A stretch of DNA of 64,000 bases from Streptomyces sp. NBC_01294 (GCF_035917235.1 NZ_CP108423.1:3537001-3601000), one strand, 5' to 3'; counted from the stretch's first letter, positions 28,255 through 37,075 are shown. Notes: a model not told the origin generated them from the letters alone. A program made the numbers and translations.

Positions 28255-28470
28255 ATGTCCCACTCCCCCCGCCGGGCCTGCCCCGCCTGCGGCCGCGACT
28301 GCGCCGTCACCGCCGGCCGGGTCGCCCGCCACGATCCTCCCGCCGGGCGGGACCGCGGCGACCTGGTCTCCTGCCCGGGATCCCGGGCCCGGGTGGTCCT
28401 CGGCGCCTCCGCGCCCACCCTGGACGGCTTCGTGCTGCCCGAACTCCCCGGGCAGCTCCCGCTGTTCTGA
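28255..28470 (+). CDS. Small zinc-ribbon-like protein
   Basis: 71 aa from the ATG giving MSHSPRRACPACGRDC; an in-frame ATG at 28225 overlapping the NAT stop (TGATG) would add ten residues. One CPACGRDC knuckle and a later Cys (VSCPGS) suggest zinc binding, though the second pair is incomplete. It ends with TLDGFVLPELPGQLPLF. Third-position bias is strong. Function unknown. Confidence 0.6.
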   Translation: MSHSPRRACPACGRDCAVTAGRVARHDPPAGRDRGDLVSCPGSRARVVLGASAPTLDGFVLPELPGQLPLF

Positions 28471-28484
28471 CCGCACGCCTCGCC

Positions 28485-28649
28485 CTAGTGCCGTGGCCGG
28501 AAAGGTTTGCCGGGGCGCGGCGTCCGGTGCGGTGCATCGCAAGGCGGAGGGCCGCAGCTCGTACTGGACGTACTTGCGCGGTCCGACAACGCGGCGAGGT
28601 GCCGTGCCGGGGGCCGTGACCCGGTGAACCTTGCCGGTCACGGCACTAG
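28485..28649. mobile_element. 165-bp MITE-like element with terminal inverted repeats
   Basis: Both ends are CTAGTGCCGTG(G/A)CCGG and can be extended, with mismatches, to about 30 bases; the right end is the inverse of the left. There is no open frame with coding bias inside. The size, perfect outer inversion and CTAG at each tip suggest a non-autonomous insertion element, with TA or CTAG as the possible target duplication. No related full element is in the window, so its transposase family is unknown. Confidence 0.65.
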
Positions 28650-28834
28650 GCGGCGGACTTGCCGCCCAGGATCCCGATCAGGCGCGAGCTGCTGTCGGCG
28701 CCGAAGCCCGCCTCGACCCCGCGGCGGTAGAGCGCGGCGTGCGCGGCCAGGATGCCGGTGTCCACACCCGAGTCGGCGGCGGTGTACAGGACGTGCTCGA
28801 CACTGGCAGCACACATCGCGAGGCGCTCGTGGGC
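28646..28834 (-). pseudogene. C-terminal remnant of a 6PGDH-like NAD(P) oxidoreductase
   Basis: 62 codons of well-biased sequence without start: RLAMCAASVEHVLYTAADSG, GILAAHAALYRRGVEAGFGA, SRLIGILGGKSAA, then TAG. The ARRGVEAGFGADS-type end matches C-termini of imine-reductase/6-phosphogluconate-dehydrogenase-like enzymes. The Rossmann part is missing. The TAG lies in the terminal CTAG of the MITE, so the insertion sits exactly at the end of the reading frame. Confidence 0.55.
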
Positions 28835-28836
28835 AG

Positions 28837-28902
28837 AGCCGCACCCCGCTCCTGGTGGCGGGCCGCCACCTGGCCCGGCTGGTGGCCTCGTACGCCCCGT
28901 AG
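28837..28902 (+). pseudogene. C-terminal remnant of an unidentified plus-strand gene
   Basis: 21 codons with nearly all G/C third positions (SRTPLLVAGRHLARLVASYA...) end at TAG 28900-28902. The frame loses its bias upstream, where the minus-strand oxidoreductase remnant begins. It may be the 3' end of a lost gene; the piece is too short to identify and could be chance. Confidence 0.25.
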
Positions 28903-28944
28903 GCCTCCGGATCCCCGTCCGGCCCGCCCGGCGGCGCTCGCGCG

Positions 28945-30015
28945 CTACGAGATCGCGGTGCGGAGCCGGACCACCTCGATCGGCTCGGTCTCGTCATGGG
29001 CGGTCAGGTCGATGACCTGGCCCACCGCGCCGTTCTCGGCGGCGGCCTCGATCTCGGCCGGACCCTCGGCGGGCGCCGGCTCGGCGACGGCCCGGCCGGA
29101 CTCCGCCTCGTGGACCGCGAGGGCCTCGGCGCCGACCACGTCGGCCAGGTCCTCGTGCTGGACCGCCTCGATGGCCGCGCGGGCCTGCGCCGCGTTCTTG
29201 GTGCCGAAGAAGTCGAAGCCGCCCTCGACGCGGGAGGCCGCACGCCGCTGGGCCGCGTACGGGGCCACCGCCGCGGCCGGACGGCGCGCGGGGAGCGAGG
29301 CCGCGGGAGCGGAGGCCGGAGCGGAAACCGCCGGAGCCGCAGCGGAAACGGAAGCAGAGGAGGGAGCGGAGTCGGTCGCCGACGGCGGCGCCGCGGGCAG
29401 CGCCCGCTGCTCCGACCGCCGCTTGCGGGCCAGCGCCCCCAGAGCCGCATGGGCCCGGGCGTAGCCGAGCGAGGTGGGCGCACCCGCCGAGGTGCGCTCG
29501 TCGGAGACGGCCGGAAGTTCCTTCGGCGCGGCCGCGGACGCCGGAGCGGCGGAGGCCTCGATGGCCAGCAGCCGGCGGCCCTCCAGCGCGCTCGCGCGCT
29601 CGGTCTCGGCGGTCGCGTAGCGCCGCAGCAGCGCCGCGTGCTCGCCCCGCAGCCCCGCCAGTTCGACCCGCTTGGCGCGCAGCTTGGCGTCGAGCCTGGC
29701 CCGCAGCATCCGGGCCTCTTCGAGATCGGATTCGAGCTCGGCTATCCGCTCGTCCGTCTTCCACTCGTCCTTGACCCGCTCCCGCGCGAGTTCCGCGACG
29801 CGGCGGCCCGCCGAGCGGTCCCAGGCCCGCATCATGACGGCGCCGGCGATCCCGGCGGCCGCGGTCAGGGCCACGAGCAGCCTCAGCGCGACGCCGTCGT
29901 CGGGGCCCGCCAGCAGCCAGGCCGCGCCGGCACTGGTGACGGAGACACCGGCGACGGCCGTCGGCGTGAGCAGCCGGTGCAGAGGTTCGGGATTGCGGTG
30001 GCGTCCACGGGGCAT
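28945..30015 (-). CDS. Membrane-anchored coiled-coil protein of unknown function
   Basis: 356 aa from MPRGRHRNPEPLHRLL. Two membrane helices (VAGVSVTSAGAAWLLAG; LRLLVALTAAAGIAGAVMM) occupy residues 16-65. A charged coiled coil of about 90 residues follows (DERIAELESDLEEARMLRAR, LDAKLRAKRVELAGLRGEH). The rest is an Ala/Ser/Pro-rich linker and an acidic C-terminus that includes GGFDFFGTKNAAQARAAIEA. It is known only as a conserved Streptomyces type. It lies upstream of the remnant region with no operon partner. Confidence 0.65.
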   Translation of the reverse strand: MPRGRHRNPEPLHRLLTPTAVAGVSVTSAGAAWLLAGPDDGVALRLLVALTAAAGIAGAVMMRAWDRSAGRRVAELARERVKDEWKTDERIAELESDLEEARMLRARLDAKLRAKRVELAGLRGEHAALLRRYATAETERASALEGRRLLAIEASAAPASAAAPKELPAVSDERTSAGAPTSLGYARAHAALGALARKRRSEQRALPAAPPSATDSAPSSASVSAAAPAVSAPASAPAASLPARRPAAAVAPYAAQRRAASRVEGGFDFFGTKNAAQARAAIEAVQHEDLADVVGAEALAVHEAESGRAVAEPAPAEGPAEIEAAAENGAVGQVIDLTAHDETEPIEVVRLRTAIS

Positions 30016-30111
30016 GGCCCGAAATTTACAGGGCGCGGTGTCGAGTGGGATACCCGCCCGGCAATCTGTTCCCGGGCGGTTACCCCACATTCCCGTATCA
30101 CCCCGTAACGC

Positions 30112-31089
30112 CTACTTCTTGAGAAGGCCCTTGGACTCCAGGTACGCCTTCGCCACGTCCGCCGGCTTGGCGCGCTCCGCGTCCACCTTCCGGTTCAGGT
30201 CGACCAGATCGGCCGTCGTGAGCAGCTTGGTCAGCTTGTCGAGCGCGGCCGCGATGTCCGGGCCGCCCGCGTCCTTGGCATTGACCACCGGCAGTACGTT
30301 GTCGGCGTTCTGGAGCTTCTTGTCGTCCTCCAGCAGGACCAGGCCGTAGCTGTCGAGCGTGGCGTCCGTGGTCGTGGTCAGCACGACCTGGTCGACGCCG
30401 TCCTTGACCGCCTGCTTGGCCTGCGGGGTGCCGACGCCCTTCGGGTCAATACCGGAAACCTGAATTCCGTATGTTGCCGTCAACCCCGGTGCGCAGAACG
30501 GCCGGACGGCGCATTCGTCGCCCGCCGCGATCTTCACCTTCAGTCCGGACTTCCCAAGATCGGAAAGCGTCTTCAGGTTGTTCTTCCGGGCGAATTCCCC
30601 GGTCACCGCGAATGCGTTCTGATCGACCGCCCCGCCCGCGGCCAGCGCCTTCAGGCCGAGCGGGGCCGCGAGCTTCTCCAGGCCCGCCACCGTCGCCGCG
30701 ACGTCGCTCGACGCGACCGGCTTCTCCTCCGGCGCCTTGGTGCCGTTCACCTTGGCGTTGAGGAACTCCGCGAGCGTGGCCGCGTACTCCGGGACGACGT
30801 CGATCTCGCCCTTCTCCAGCGCAGGCTCGTACAGCTCGCGGTTGTTGACCGTCTTGACCGAGGTGCTGTACCCCGCGTCCTTGAGGACCTGCGCGTACAG
30901 CTCCGCCAGGACGTTGGACTCGGTGAACCCGGCCGCGCCGATCACCAGGCTGCCCTTGCCCTCCGCGGCCGGAGCGGACGACCCGCCGTCCTTGCTCTTC
31001 TCCAGGCTGTCGCCGCCGCACGCGGCCAGCGACACCGTCAGGGCGAGGGCGCCCAGCGACGCGCCGAGGACGCGCGTGGTCTTGGTCAT
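30112..31089 (-). CDS. Compatible-solute ABC transporter substrate-binding lipoprotein (OpuCC/ProX type)
   Basis: 325 aa. The lipoprotein signal has lipobox LAAC (Cys near residue 24). The QAT/OpuAC family fold shows LVIGAAGFTESNVLAELYAQ near residue 47, NNRELYEPALEKGEIDVVPEY and LVLLEDDKKLQNADNVLPVV. It should bind glycine betaine, choline or a similar osmoprotectant outside the membrane. It is last in a minus-strand operon with two permeases; the ATPase gene is divergent. Which solute is bound cannot be read. Confidence 0.88.
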   Translation of the reverse strand: MTKTTRVLGASLGALALTVSLAACGGDSLEKSKDGGSSAPAAEGKGSLVIGAAGFTESNVLAELYAQVLKDAGYSTSVKTVNNRELYEPALEKGEIDVVPEYAATLAEFLNAKVNGTKAPEEKPVASSDVAATVAGLEKLAAPLGLKALAAGGAVDQNAFAVTGEFARKNNLKTLSDLGKSGLKVKIAAGDECAVRPFCAPGLTATYGIQVSGIDPKGVGTPQAKQAVKDGVDQVVLTTTTDATLDSYGLVLLEDDKKLQNADNVLPVVNAKDAGGPDIAAALDKLTKLLTTADLVDLNRKVDAERAKPADVAKAYLESKGLLKK

Positions 31090-31120
31090 GGGGAACTCCG
31101 ATCGAGGCGATGGACAGGAA

Positions 31121-31780
31121 TCAGCGGGCCGCCGCCGTCCGCGGCAGCAGCCGGTCCGCCGCCACCAGCAGGCCCTCCACCAGCAGCGCCAGCGCGGCCA
31201 CCAGCAGGGCGCCCGCGACGACCTGCGGGGTGTTGTACGTGTTGAAGCCGGCGGTGATGATCCGGCCGAGGCCGCCCTGGCCGACCATGGCGGCGATCGT
31301 CGCCGTGGCGATGACCTGCACGGCGCCCGAGCGCAGCCCCGTCATCACCAGGGTCCGCGCGAGCGGGAGTTCGACGTGCAGGAAGAGCTGGCCGCCGGAC
31401 ATGCCCATGCCCCGGGCCGCCTCCACCACCGAGCGGTCCACCTCGCGCATGCCGACGTACGCGTTCGTCAGCAGCGGCGGAACGGCGAACAGCACGAGCG
31501 CGATGATGGTCGGCAGATAGCCGGCGTTGCGCAGCGGGGAGACCATGAACAGCGCCAGCACCGCGAAGACCGGAACGGCCCGGCCGGCGTTGGAGAGATT
31601 GATCGCGAGGGCGCCGCCCTTGCCGAGATGGCCGAGGAACAGGCCGATCGGCAGCGCGATCACGCAGGCGATCGCGAGCGCGATCCCGCTGACGTAGACG
31701 TGCTCGCCCAGCCGGTGCCAGACACCGCTCTCCCCCGACCAGTTGGCTCCGTTCGCCAGCCAGTCCCAGGCCTCTCCCAT
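31121..31780 (-). CDS. Compatible-solute ABC transporter permease (OpuCD/ProW type)
   Basis: 219 aa from the ATG giving MGEAWDWLANGANWSG; a GTG nine bases earlier is possible. About five membrane helices are present, with the permease EAA-like loop VEAARGMGMSGGQLFLHVELPLARTLVMTGL near residues 115-145. Length and pattern fit OpuC-type permeases. It follows the other permease by 13 bp and precedes the binding-protein gene. Confidence 0.88.
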   Translation of the reverse strand: MGEAWDWLANGANWSGESGVWHRLGEHVYVSGIALAIACVIALPIGLFLGHLGKGGALAINLSNAGRAVPVFAVLALFMVSPLRNAGYLPTIIALVLFAVPPLLTNAYVGMREVDRSVVEAARGMGMSGGQLFLHVELPLARTLVMTGLRSGAVQVIATATIAAMVGQGGLGRIITAGFNTYNTPQVVAGALLVAALALLVEGLLVAADRLLPRTAAAR

Positions 31781-31793
31781 CACGCCCACGGCC

Positions 31794-32492
31794 TCAGGCC
31801 CCCTTCACGGGAACCGCCGGGCGGGCGCCGGCCCGGGTCCACGGCGTGAGCAGCCGCTGCAGACCGAGCAGCAGCAGGTCCGCCACGAGCGCCAGCAGGA
31901 CGCACAGCACGGAGGCGGTGAGCACCTGGGCCTTGAAGGAGGTGTTCACGGCCGGGGCGATGAGGTTGCCGAGGCCGCCCTTGCCGACGATGGAGCCGAC
32001 CGTGGTCAGCGCGACCGTCGAGACGGTGGCGATCCGCACACCGGCGAGCAGTGCGGGCAGCGCCAGCGGCAGTTCGACCTGCCACAGCAGCCGCCCCGGG
32101 CCGTACCCCATGCCGCGCGCGGCCTCCCGTACCTCGTCGGGGACGGCCTCCAGCCCGGCCAGCACGTTGCGGACCAGGATGGTCAGCGAATACAGCACCA
32201 GCCCGGTCACCACCAGCGCCGCCGAGAGCCCGAAGACCGGCAGCAGCAGGGAGAACATGGCCAGCGAGGGGACCGTGTAGAGCAGGGTGGTGAAGGCCAG
32301 CACGGGCGCCGCCCAGCCGCGGCCGCGGCGGGCCAGCAGGGCGAGCGGCACGGACACGGCCACGCCGATCAGGACCGACACGCCCGTGATCCAGACGTGT
32401 TCGAGGGTGGCGTCGGTCAGTTCCTGGGAGCGGGAGGACACGTAGTCCCAGCAGATCCAGTCGTTCGCCACCAGGCAGTTCTGCCCCGCCAC
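31794..32492 (-). CDS. Compatible-solute ABC transporter permease (OpuCB/ProW type)
   Basis: 232 aa from the GTG giving VAGQNCLVANDWICWDYV; another GTG at 32501 is possible and the longer upstream frame crosses the divergent promoter. The EAA-like loop is VREAARGMGYGPGRLLWQVELPLALP. The protein has about five helices and ends with LQRLLTPWTRAGARP. It is first in the minus-strand operon and lies 154 bp from the divergent ATPase start. Confidence 0.86.
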   Translation of the reverse strand: MAGQNCLVANDWICWDYVSSRSQELTDATLEHVWITGVSVLIGVAVSVPLALLARRGRGWAAPVLAFTTLLYTVPSLAMFSLLLPVFGLSAALVVTGLVLYSLTILVRNVLAGLEAVPDEVREAARGMGYGPGRLLWQVELPLALPALLAGVRIATVSTVALTTVGSIVGKGGLGNLIAPAVNTSFKAQVLTASVLCVLLALVADLLLLGLQRLLTPWTRAGARPAVPVKGA

Positions 32493-32646
32493 GCATCTCA
32501 CCCCCCGCCACTTCGTCGAACAGACGTCTTCACGATCACCCGGCCCAGCGACCCTAACCCGCCGCACCCCCGATGGCCGGATTCCTTCGCACAGGGGCAA
32601 CATGCCCTTCACAAAACCGCGGCGCCCGTGCGGAAGGATGGGGCCC

Positions 32647-33609
32647 GTGATCCGATTCGAGCATGTGACCAAGCGCTACCCCGACGGGACGACGGCCGTC
32701 GAGGACCTGTCCTTCGAGGTGGCGGAGGGCGAACTGGTCACGCTCGTGGGACCGTCCGGCTGCGGCAAGACGACCACGATGAAGATGGTCAACCGGCTGA
32801 TCGACCCCACCTCCGGCCGGATCCTGCTGAACGGCGAGGACATCGCGACCACCGACCCGGTCCGGCTGCGCCGCCGGATCGGCTACGTCATCCAGCAGGT
32901 CGGGCTGTTCCCCCACAAGACCGTCCTGGAGAACACGGCGACCGTGCCGCAGCTGCTCGGCACCCCGAAGGCCGAGGCCCGCGCGCGGGCGGCCGAACTG
33001 CTCGAACTGGTGGGGCTGGATCCGGCCGTGTACGGGGGCCGGTACCCGGAGCAGCTCTCGGGCGGGCAGCGCCAGCGCGTCGGCGTGGCCCGCGCGCTCG
33101 CCGCCGATCCGCCGGTGCTGCTGATGGACGAGCCGTTCGGCGCGGTGGACCCGGTGGTGCGCGAGCGGCTGCAGAACGAGTTCCTCACGCTGCAGAAGAC
33201 CGTGCGCAAGACGATCCTGCTGGTCACGCACGACCTGGAGGAGGCGATCCGGCTCGGCGACCGCATCGCCGTCTACGGGTCGGGCACCATCGAGCAGTTC
33301 GACCGCCCTGCGGCGGTGCTCGCGGCGCCGGCCACCCCGTACGTGGCCTCCTTCGTCGGCGCCGACCGCGGGCTCAAGCGGCTCGCGGTCACCACGGTCG
33401 GGACGGCCGACCTGGCGGCGGCGGAGGGCAAGGCCCCACAGGCGGCGGTGGAGCTGGGGGCGACGCTGCGCGAGGCGCTCGCCGCGCTGCTGCAGGAGGA
33501 CTCGGGCCGGATCGGGGTCACGGATCCGGACTCCGGCGCGCTGATCGGCGTACTGACCCCCGAGAGCGTCCACCGGGCCCTGCGCCGGGCCCACTTGCAG
33601 GAGGCGTAG
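32647..33609 (+). CDS. Compatible-solute ABC transporter ATPase (OpuCA/ProV type)
   Basis: 320 aa from the GTG at 32647, with GGAAGG nine bases ahead; the in-frame ATG at 32638 abuts that site. Walker A GPSGCGKTTTMKMVNRL, signature LSGGQRQRVGVARAL, Walker B LLMDEPFGAVDP and H-loop LVTHDLEEAI are all intact. The C-terminal 80 residues resemble a partial CBS-like regulatory tail (GVTDPDSGALIGVLTPESV). It drives import through the two permeases coded on the opposite strand. Confidence 0.92.
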   Translation: MIRFEHVTKRYPDGTTAVEDLSFEVAEGELVTLVGPSGCGKTTTMKMVNRLIDPTSGRILLNGEDIATTDPVRLRRRIGYVIQQVGLFPHKTVLENTATVPQLLGTPKAEARARAAELLELVGLDPAVYGGRYPEQLSGGQRQRVGVARALAADPPVLLMDEPFGAVDPVVRERLQNEFLTLQKTVRKTILLVTHDLEEAIRLGDRIAVYGSGTIEQFDRPAAVLAAPATPYVASFVGADRGLKRLAVTTVGTADLAAAEGKAPQAAVELGATLREALAALLQEDSGRIGVTDPDSGALIGVLTPESVHRALRRAHLQEA

Positions 33610-33654
33610 CCGGCCCGGTCCCGGAAGGAACGGTGACCGTTCCCGGAAAGAGCG

Positions 33655-33680
33655 GTGACCGGCCCCGAAGGGCCGGTCAC
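33655..33680. terminator. Bidirectional terminator-like hairpin
   Basis: GTGACCGGCCC pairs perfectly with GGGCCGGTCAC around the stable loop CGAA, between the convergent ends of the ATPase and esterase genes. A second small palindrome (GGAACGGT-G-ACCGTTCC, 33627-33643) precedes it. Confidence 0.75.
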
Positions 33681-33729
33681 GGGGTGCTCTCGCGCCCGCC
33701 GGGCACGAACGATCCGGGCCGTCGGCCCG

Positions 33730-34839
33730 TCAGGCCTCGATGCGGCCGCTCATCCACATCAGCATCGGCGGGATCTCACGTCGCCACGTGTTGAAGTTGT
33801 GGCCACCGCTGTCGAGGATGATGGAGGAGACCCGGTCCGGGCCCTGCACCTTCTTGATGAACTTCTTGGTGTCGGCGAAGTTCGGCTCGCCCTTCTCGCT
33901 GCTGGTGACGAGGAAGGACGTACCGGTCGGCTTCTTGTTCTCGATGCTGTGCAGCACGTCCGCACGCTTCTTCAGCTTGTCGTCCCCGTGGAACAGGTCA
34001 CCGGTCGTCGGGTCGTCCGGAGCCTCGTAGTACGCCGACAGACCCGCGGCGGCACCGAAGGTCTGCGGGTAGTGCGCGGCGATCTTCAGCGCGCAGTACC
34101 CACCGGTCGAGTTGCCGATGAAGCCCATGTTCTCGGGCTTCTTGCCGACCCGGAACGTGTCCGTGATGGCCTGCGGGAGGTCCTCGGCGAAGAAGGTCTC
34201 GGTCTGCGGGCCACCGGGTATATCGACGCACTCGGTGTCACGCGGCGGCGCGATCGTCGGGCGCATCATGACCAGGATCATCGGCTTCATCTTGCCCGCC
34301 TTGGACAGGCTGAAGGCCTTCATCGGGTAGTCGAGCCCTTTGATCAGGTTCTCGGCGGTGCCCGGGTAGCCGGTCAGGACGATGGAGGCGGGAAAGTTCT
34401 GGTCCTTGTGCTGCGGCTGGAAGTACTCCGGCGGGAGCCACACGTAGCCGGGGCTCGTTATCTTCGACTTCTGCCCGGTTATGGCAACCTTCAGGATCTG
34501 ACCGCCGACCTGGGGCTTGGCGCCACCGGGCACGTCCAGCTTCTGCTTGTCGACGACCTTGATGTCCTTGCTGCTCATCGAGTGGTCGACGACCTTGCCC
34601 ATGGACGTCTCCTGGCCGAGCAGGTCGGCCCAGGAGCCATAGAAGAGGAACGACTTGTTAGCCGCGAGACCCACAGCCGAGAACAGCGCCAGCTGCGTCG
34701 CCAGCAGGAGCGCGACCCGGCCGACGAACGCGCGCCAGGTGCGGCCCGAGAGCTTCGGCCAGAACCAGACGGTGGCCGCGAACAACAGCACACCGGCCAG
34801 GACGGCCAACGCCAGAACCGTGGTACTCGTGAGACCCAT
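33730..34839 (-). CDS. Membrane-anchored Ag85/esterase-D-like hydrolase
   Basis: 369 aa. Two N-terminal helices (LALAVLAGVLLFAATVWFW; VALLLATQLALFSAVGLAA) precede an alpha/beta-hydrolase domain. The nucleophile Ser is in GFIGNSTGGYCALKIAAHYP, with the His in LDSGGHNFNTWRREIP and an acidic residue between. It resembles mycobacterial antigen 85 mycolyltransferases and esterase D, but Streptomyces makes no mycolates, so it is probably an extracytoplasmic esterase. It is divergent from the MprF-like gene with 164 bp between. Confidence 0.82.
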   Translation of the reverse strand: MGLTSTTVLALAVLAGVLLFAATVWFWPKLSGRTWRAFVGRVALLLATQLALFSAVGLAANKSFLFYGSWADLLGQETSMGKVVDHSMSSKDIKVVDKQKLDVPGGAKPQVGGQILKVAITGQKSKITSPGYVWLPPEYFQPQHKDQNFPASIVLTGYPGTAENLIKGLDYPMKAFSLSKAGKMKPMILVMMRPTIAPPRDTECVDIPGGPQTETFFAEDLPQAITDTFRVGKKPENMGFIGNSTGGYCALKIAAHYPQTFGAAAGLSAYYEAPDDPTTGDLFHGDDKLKKRADVLHSIENKKPTGTSFLVTSSEKGEPNFADTKKFIKKVQGPDRVSSIILDSGGHNFNTWRREIPPMLMWMSGRIEA

Positions 34840-35003
34840 GAGCAGTCAGTCGACTTTCTGGTGGCAGGACAGTTTTTTTCCGACGAATTTTCCGGCGAAA
34901 GAGTGAACCCGCTCCTCGTCGATGTCGTCCTAAGGGACGCACCACACACCGGAGGCTGTCGCGGCCTTCGGCCACTTGATCTCTCGCGGAGCAACGGGAA
35001 GCG

Positions 35004-36854
35004 ATGTCTAGCAGGATAGATGGCGATAAGTCGGGACAGGTTCCGAGCAGGGTCCGCCGAATCCTCCGAGGACCACAGCCGGAGTCGGTGCCCGGCCTGG
35101 TAGGTACGGCCGTCATGATCGTCGGCCTTCTGGACATCGCGGCAGGAGTCTTCCCGCGTTTCCGGCACAGCCGGATCCACGCGGTGACGGAAGTCCTGCC
35201 CGGTTCCCTGGGCCCGTTCGCGGCAGCCCTCTCCATCAGCTCGGGCGTACTGCTCCTGCTGCTCGCCCACGGCCTCAAGCGGCACAAGCGGCGCGCCTGG
35301 CGGGCCGCCGTTGTCCTGCTGCCCGCGGGCGCGGCGGCGCAGTTCACGTACCGCCACTCGGTCATCGGCGTGGTCATCGCCGCGGTGCTCCTCGCACTGC
35401 TGCTGCGCCACCAGAGGGAGTTCAAGGCGCTGCCCGACCCGCGCAGCCGCTGGAAGGCGCTCGCGAACTTCGTGCTGATGAGCGCCGGCTCCATCGGCCT
35501 GGGCCTGGTCATCGTCAACGTGCACCCGGGCAAGGTCGTCGGCAACCCGAGCCTGTACGAGCAGATCACGCACGTCGTCTACGGCCTCTTCGGCTTCGAG
35601 GGACCCGTCGACTACGCCGGCCGGGTGTCCTGGACCGTCGGATACTCCCTCGGCGCCCTCGGCATGCTGACCGCGCTCACCACCATCTACCTGGCCTTCC
35701 GCCCCGAGCACCCGGCCGCCCGGCTCACCCCCGACGACGAGTCCAAGCTGCGCGAACTGCTCACCAAGCACGGCGGCCGCGACTCCCTCGGCCACTTCGC
35801 GCTCCGCCGCGACAAGGCCGTCGTCTTCTCCCCCAGCGGCAAGGCCGCCGTCACCTACCGCGTCGTCTCCGGCGTGATGCTCGCCTCCGGCGACCCCATC
35901 GGCGACGTCGAGGCCTGGCCCGGCGCGATCGAGCGGTTCATGGAGGAGGCCAAGGCCCACTCCTGGACCCCTGCCGTCATGGGCTGCAGCGAGACCGGCG
36001 GCGAGGTCTGGACCCGCGAGACCGGTCTCGACGCCCTGGAACTGGGTGACGAGGCGATTGTCGATGTCAAAGACTTCTCCCTCTCGGGCCGCGCCATGCG
36101 CAATGTCCGCCAGATGGTGAAGCGCATCGAGCGCAACGGATACACCACCAAGGTCCGCCGGGTCAGCGAACTCACCGCGGCCGAGCTGGAACAGGTGAGC
36201 GGCGCGGCCGAGGCCTGGCGCGGCACCGACACCGAGCGCGGCTTCTCGATGGCGCTGGGCCGGGTCGGCGACCCGGGCGACGGCGACTGCTACATCGCCA
36301 CCGCCCACCGGGTCGAGGAGGGCGACACCAGCCCCTTCGGCGACCTCAAGGCCATCCAGCACTTCGTGCCGTGGGGCAAGGACGGCATGTCCCTGGAACT
36401 CATGCGCCGCGACCGCGGGGCCGACCCCGGCATGAACGAGCTGCTGATCGTCGCCTCCCTGGAGGCCGCCCCCGCCCTCGGCATCGAGAAGGTCTCCCTG
36501 AACTTCGCGATGTTCCGCTCGGCCCTCGCCCGCGGCGAGAAGATCGGCGCCGGCCCGGTGCTGCGGATGTGGCGCAACCTGCTGGTCTTCCTCTCCCGCT
36601 GGTTCCAGATCGAGTCGCTCTACAAGTTCAACGCGAAGTTCCGCCCCCGCTGGGAGCCCCGCTTCGTGGTCTTCCGCACCACCCGCGACCTGCCCCGCAT
36701 CGGCTTCGCCGCGATGCAGGCCGAGGGCTTCGTGACGCTGGCCCTCCCGCGGCTCTTCGCCAGCCGCCGCCGCCCCAAGCCGGTCCGCACCTGCACGCAC
36801 ACCCGCATGACGACCGTCCCGAAGCAGCCGGAACGCGAAGTCCAGGCGGCCTGA
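35004..36854 (+). CDS. MprF/LysX-like membrane protein with DUF2156 aminoacyltransferase domain
   Basis: 616 aa. About six helices fill residues 30-235. A C-terminal double-GNAT DUF2156 domain follows (about 250-580): FALRRDKAVVFSPSGKAAV, GVMLASGDPIGD, FSLSGRAMRNVRQMVKRIER, FSMALGRVGDP and WFQIESLYKFNAKFRPRWEPR. In MprF this domain moves lysine or alanine from tRNA to phosphatidylglycerol, lowering surface charge. The flippase part is shorter than in MprF, so amino-acid specificity and flipping are uncertain. No aaRS domain is fused. Confidence 0.85.
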   Translation: MSSRIDGDKSGQVPSRVRRILRGPQPESVPGLVGTAVMIVGLLDIAAGVFPRFRHSRIHAVTEVLPGSLGPFAAALSISSGVLLLLLAHGLKRHKRRAWRAAVVLLPAGAAAQFTYRHSVIGVVIAAVLLALLLRHQREFKALPDPRSRWKALANFVLMSAGSIGLGLVIVNVHPGKVVGNPSLYEQITHVVYGLFGFEGPVDYAGRVSWTVGYSLGALGMLTALTTIYLAFRPEHPAARLTPDDESKLRELLTKHGGRDSLGHFALRRDKAVVFSPSGKAAVTYRVVSGVMLASGDPIGDVEAWPGAIERFMEEAKAHSWTPAVMGCSETGGEVWTRETGLDALELGDEAIVDVKDFSLSGRAMRNVRQMVKRIERNGYTTKVRRVSELTAAELEQVSGAAEAWRGTDTERGFSMALGRVGDPGDGDCYIATAHRVEEGDTSPFGDLKAIQHFVPWGKDGMSLELMRRDRGADPGMNELLIVASLEAAPALGIEKVSLNFAMFRSALARGEKIGAGPVLRMWRNLLVFLSRWFQIESLYKFNAKFRPRWEPRFVVFRTTRDLPRIGFAAMQAEGFVTLALPRLFASRRRPKPVRTCTHTRMTTVPKQPEREVQAA

Positions 36855-36928
36855 CCCAACCCCGGCGGGGCAATTCCAGCCCCGCCGGCCACCTCCAGCC
36901 CCGCCACCCCTCCAGCCCCGCCCCCCTC

Positions 36929-37075
36929 CAGCCCCGCCGGCGTTTGAGGCGCGGGGCCCGGGGCGGAGCCCCGCTCTTTTCAGCCCCGCCGGCGATTGAG
37001 GCGCGGGGCCCGGGGCAGCGCCCCGTTCTTCCAGCCCCGCCGGCGATTGAGGCGCGGGGCCCGGGGCGGAGCCCC
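36929..37075 (-). repeat. REP-like GC-rich repeat array, three full copies plus fragments
   Basis: Copies begin at about 36929, 36981 and 37032: CAGCCCCGCCGGCG(T/A)TTGAG, then GCGCGGGGCCCGGGGC and a GGAGCCCC-type hairpin arm. Degenerate CCAGCCCCGCC units precede them from about 36860. They occupy most of the 321-bp gap between the MprF-like gene and folP. Confidence 0.75.
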
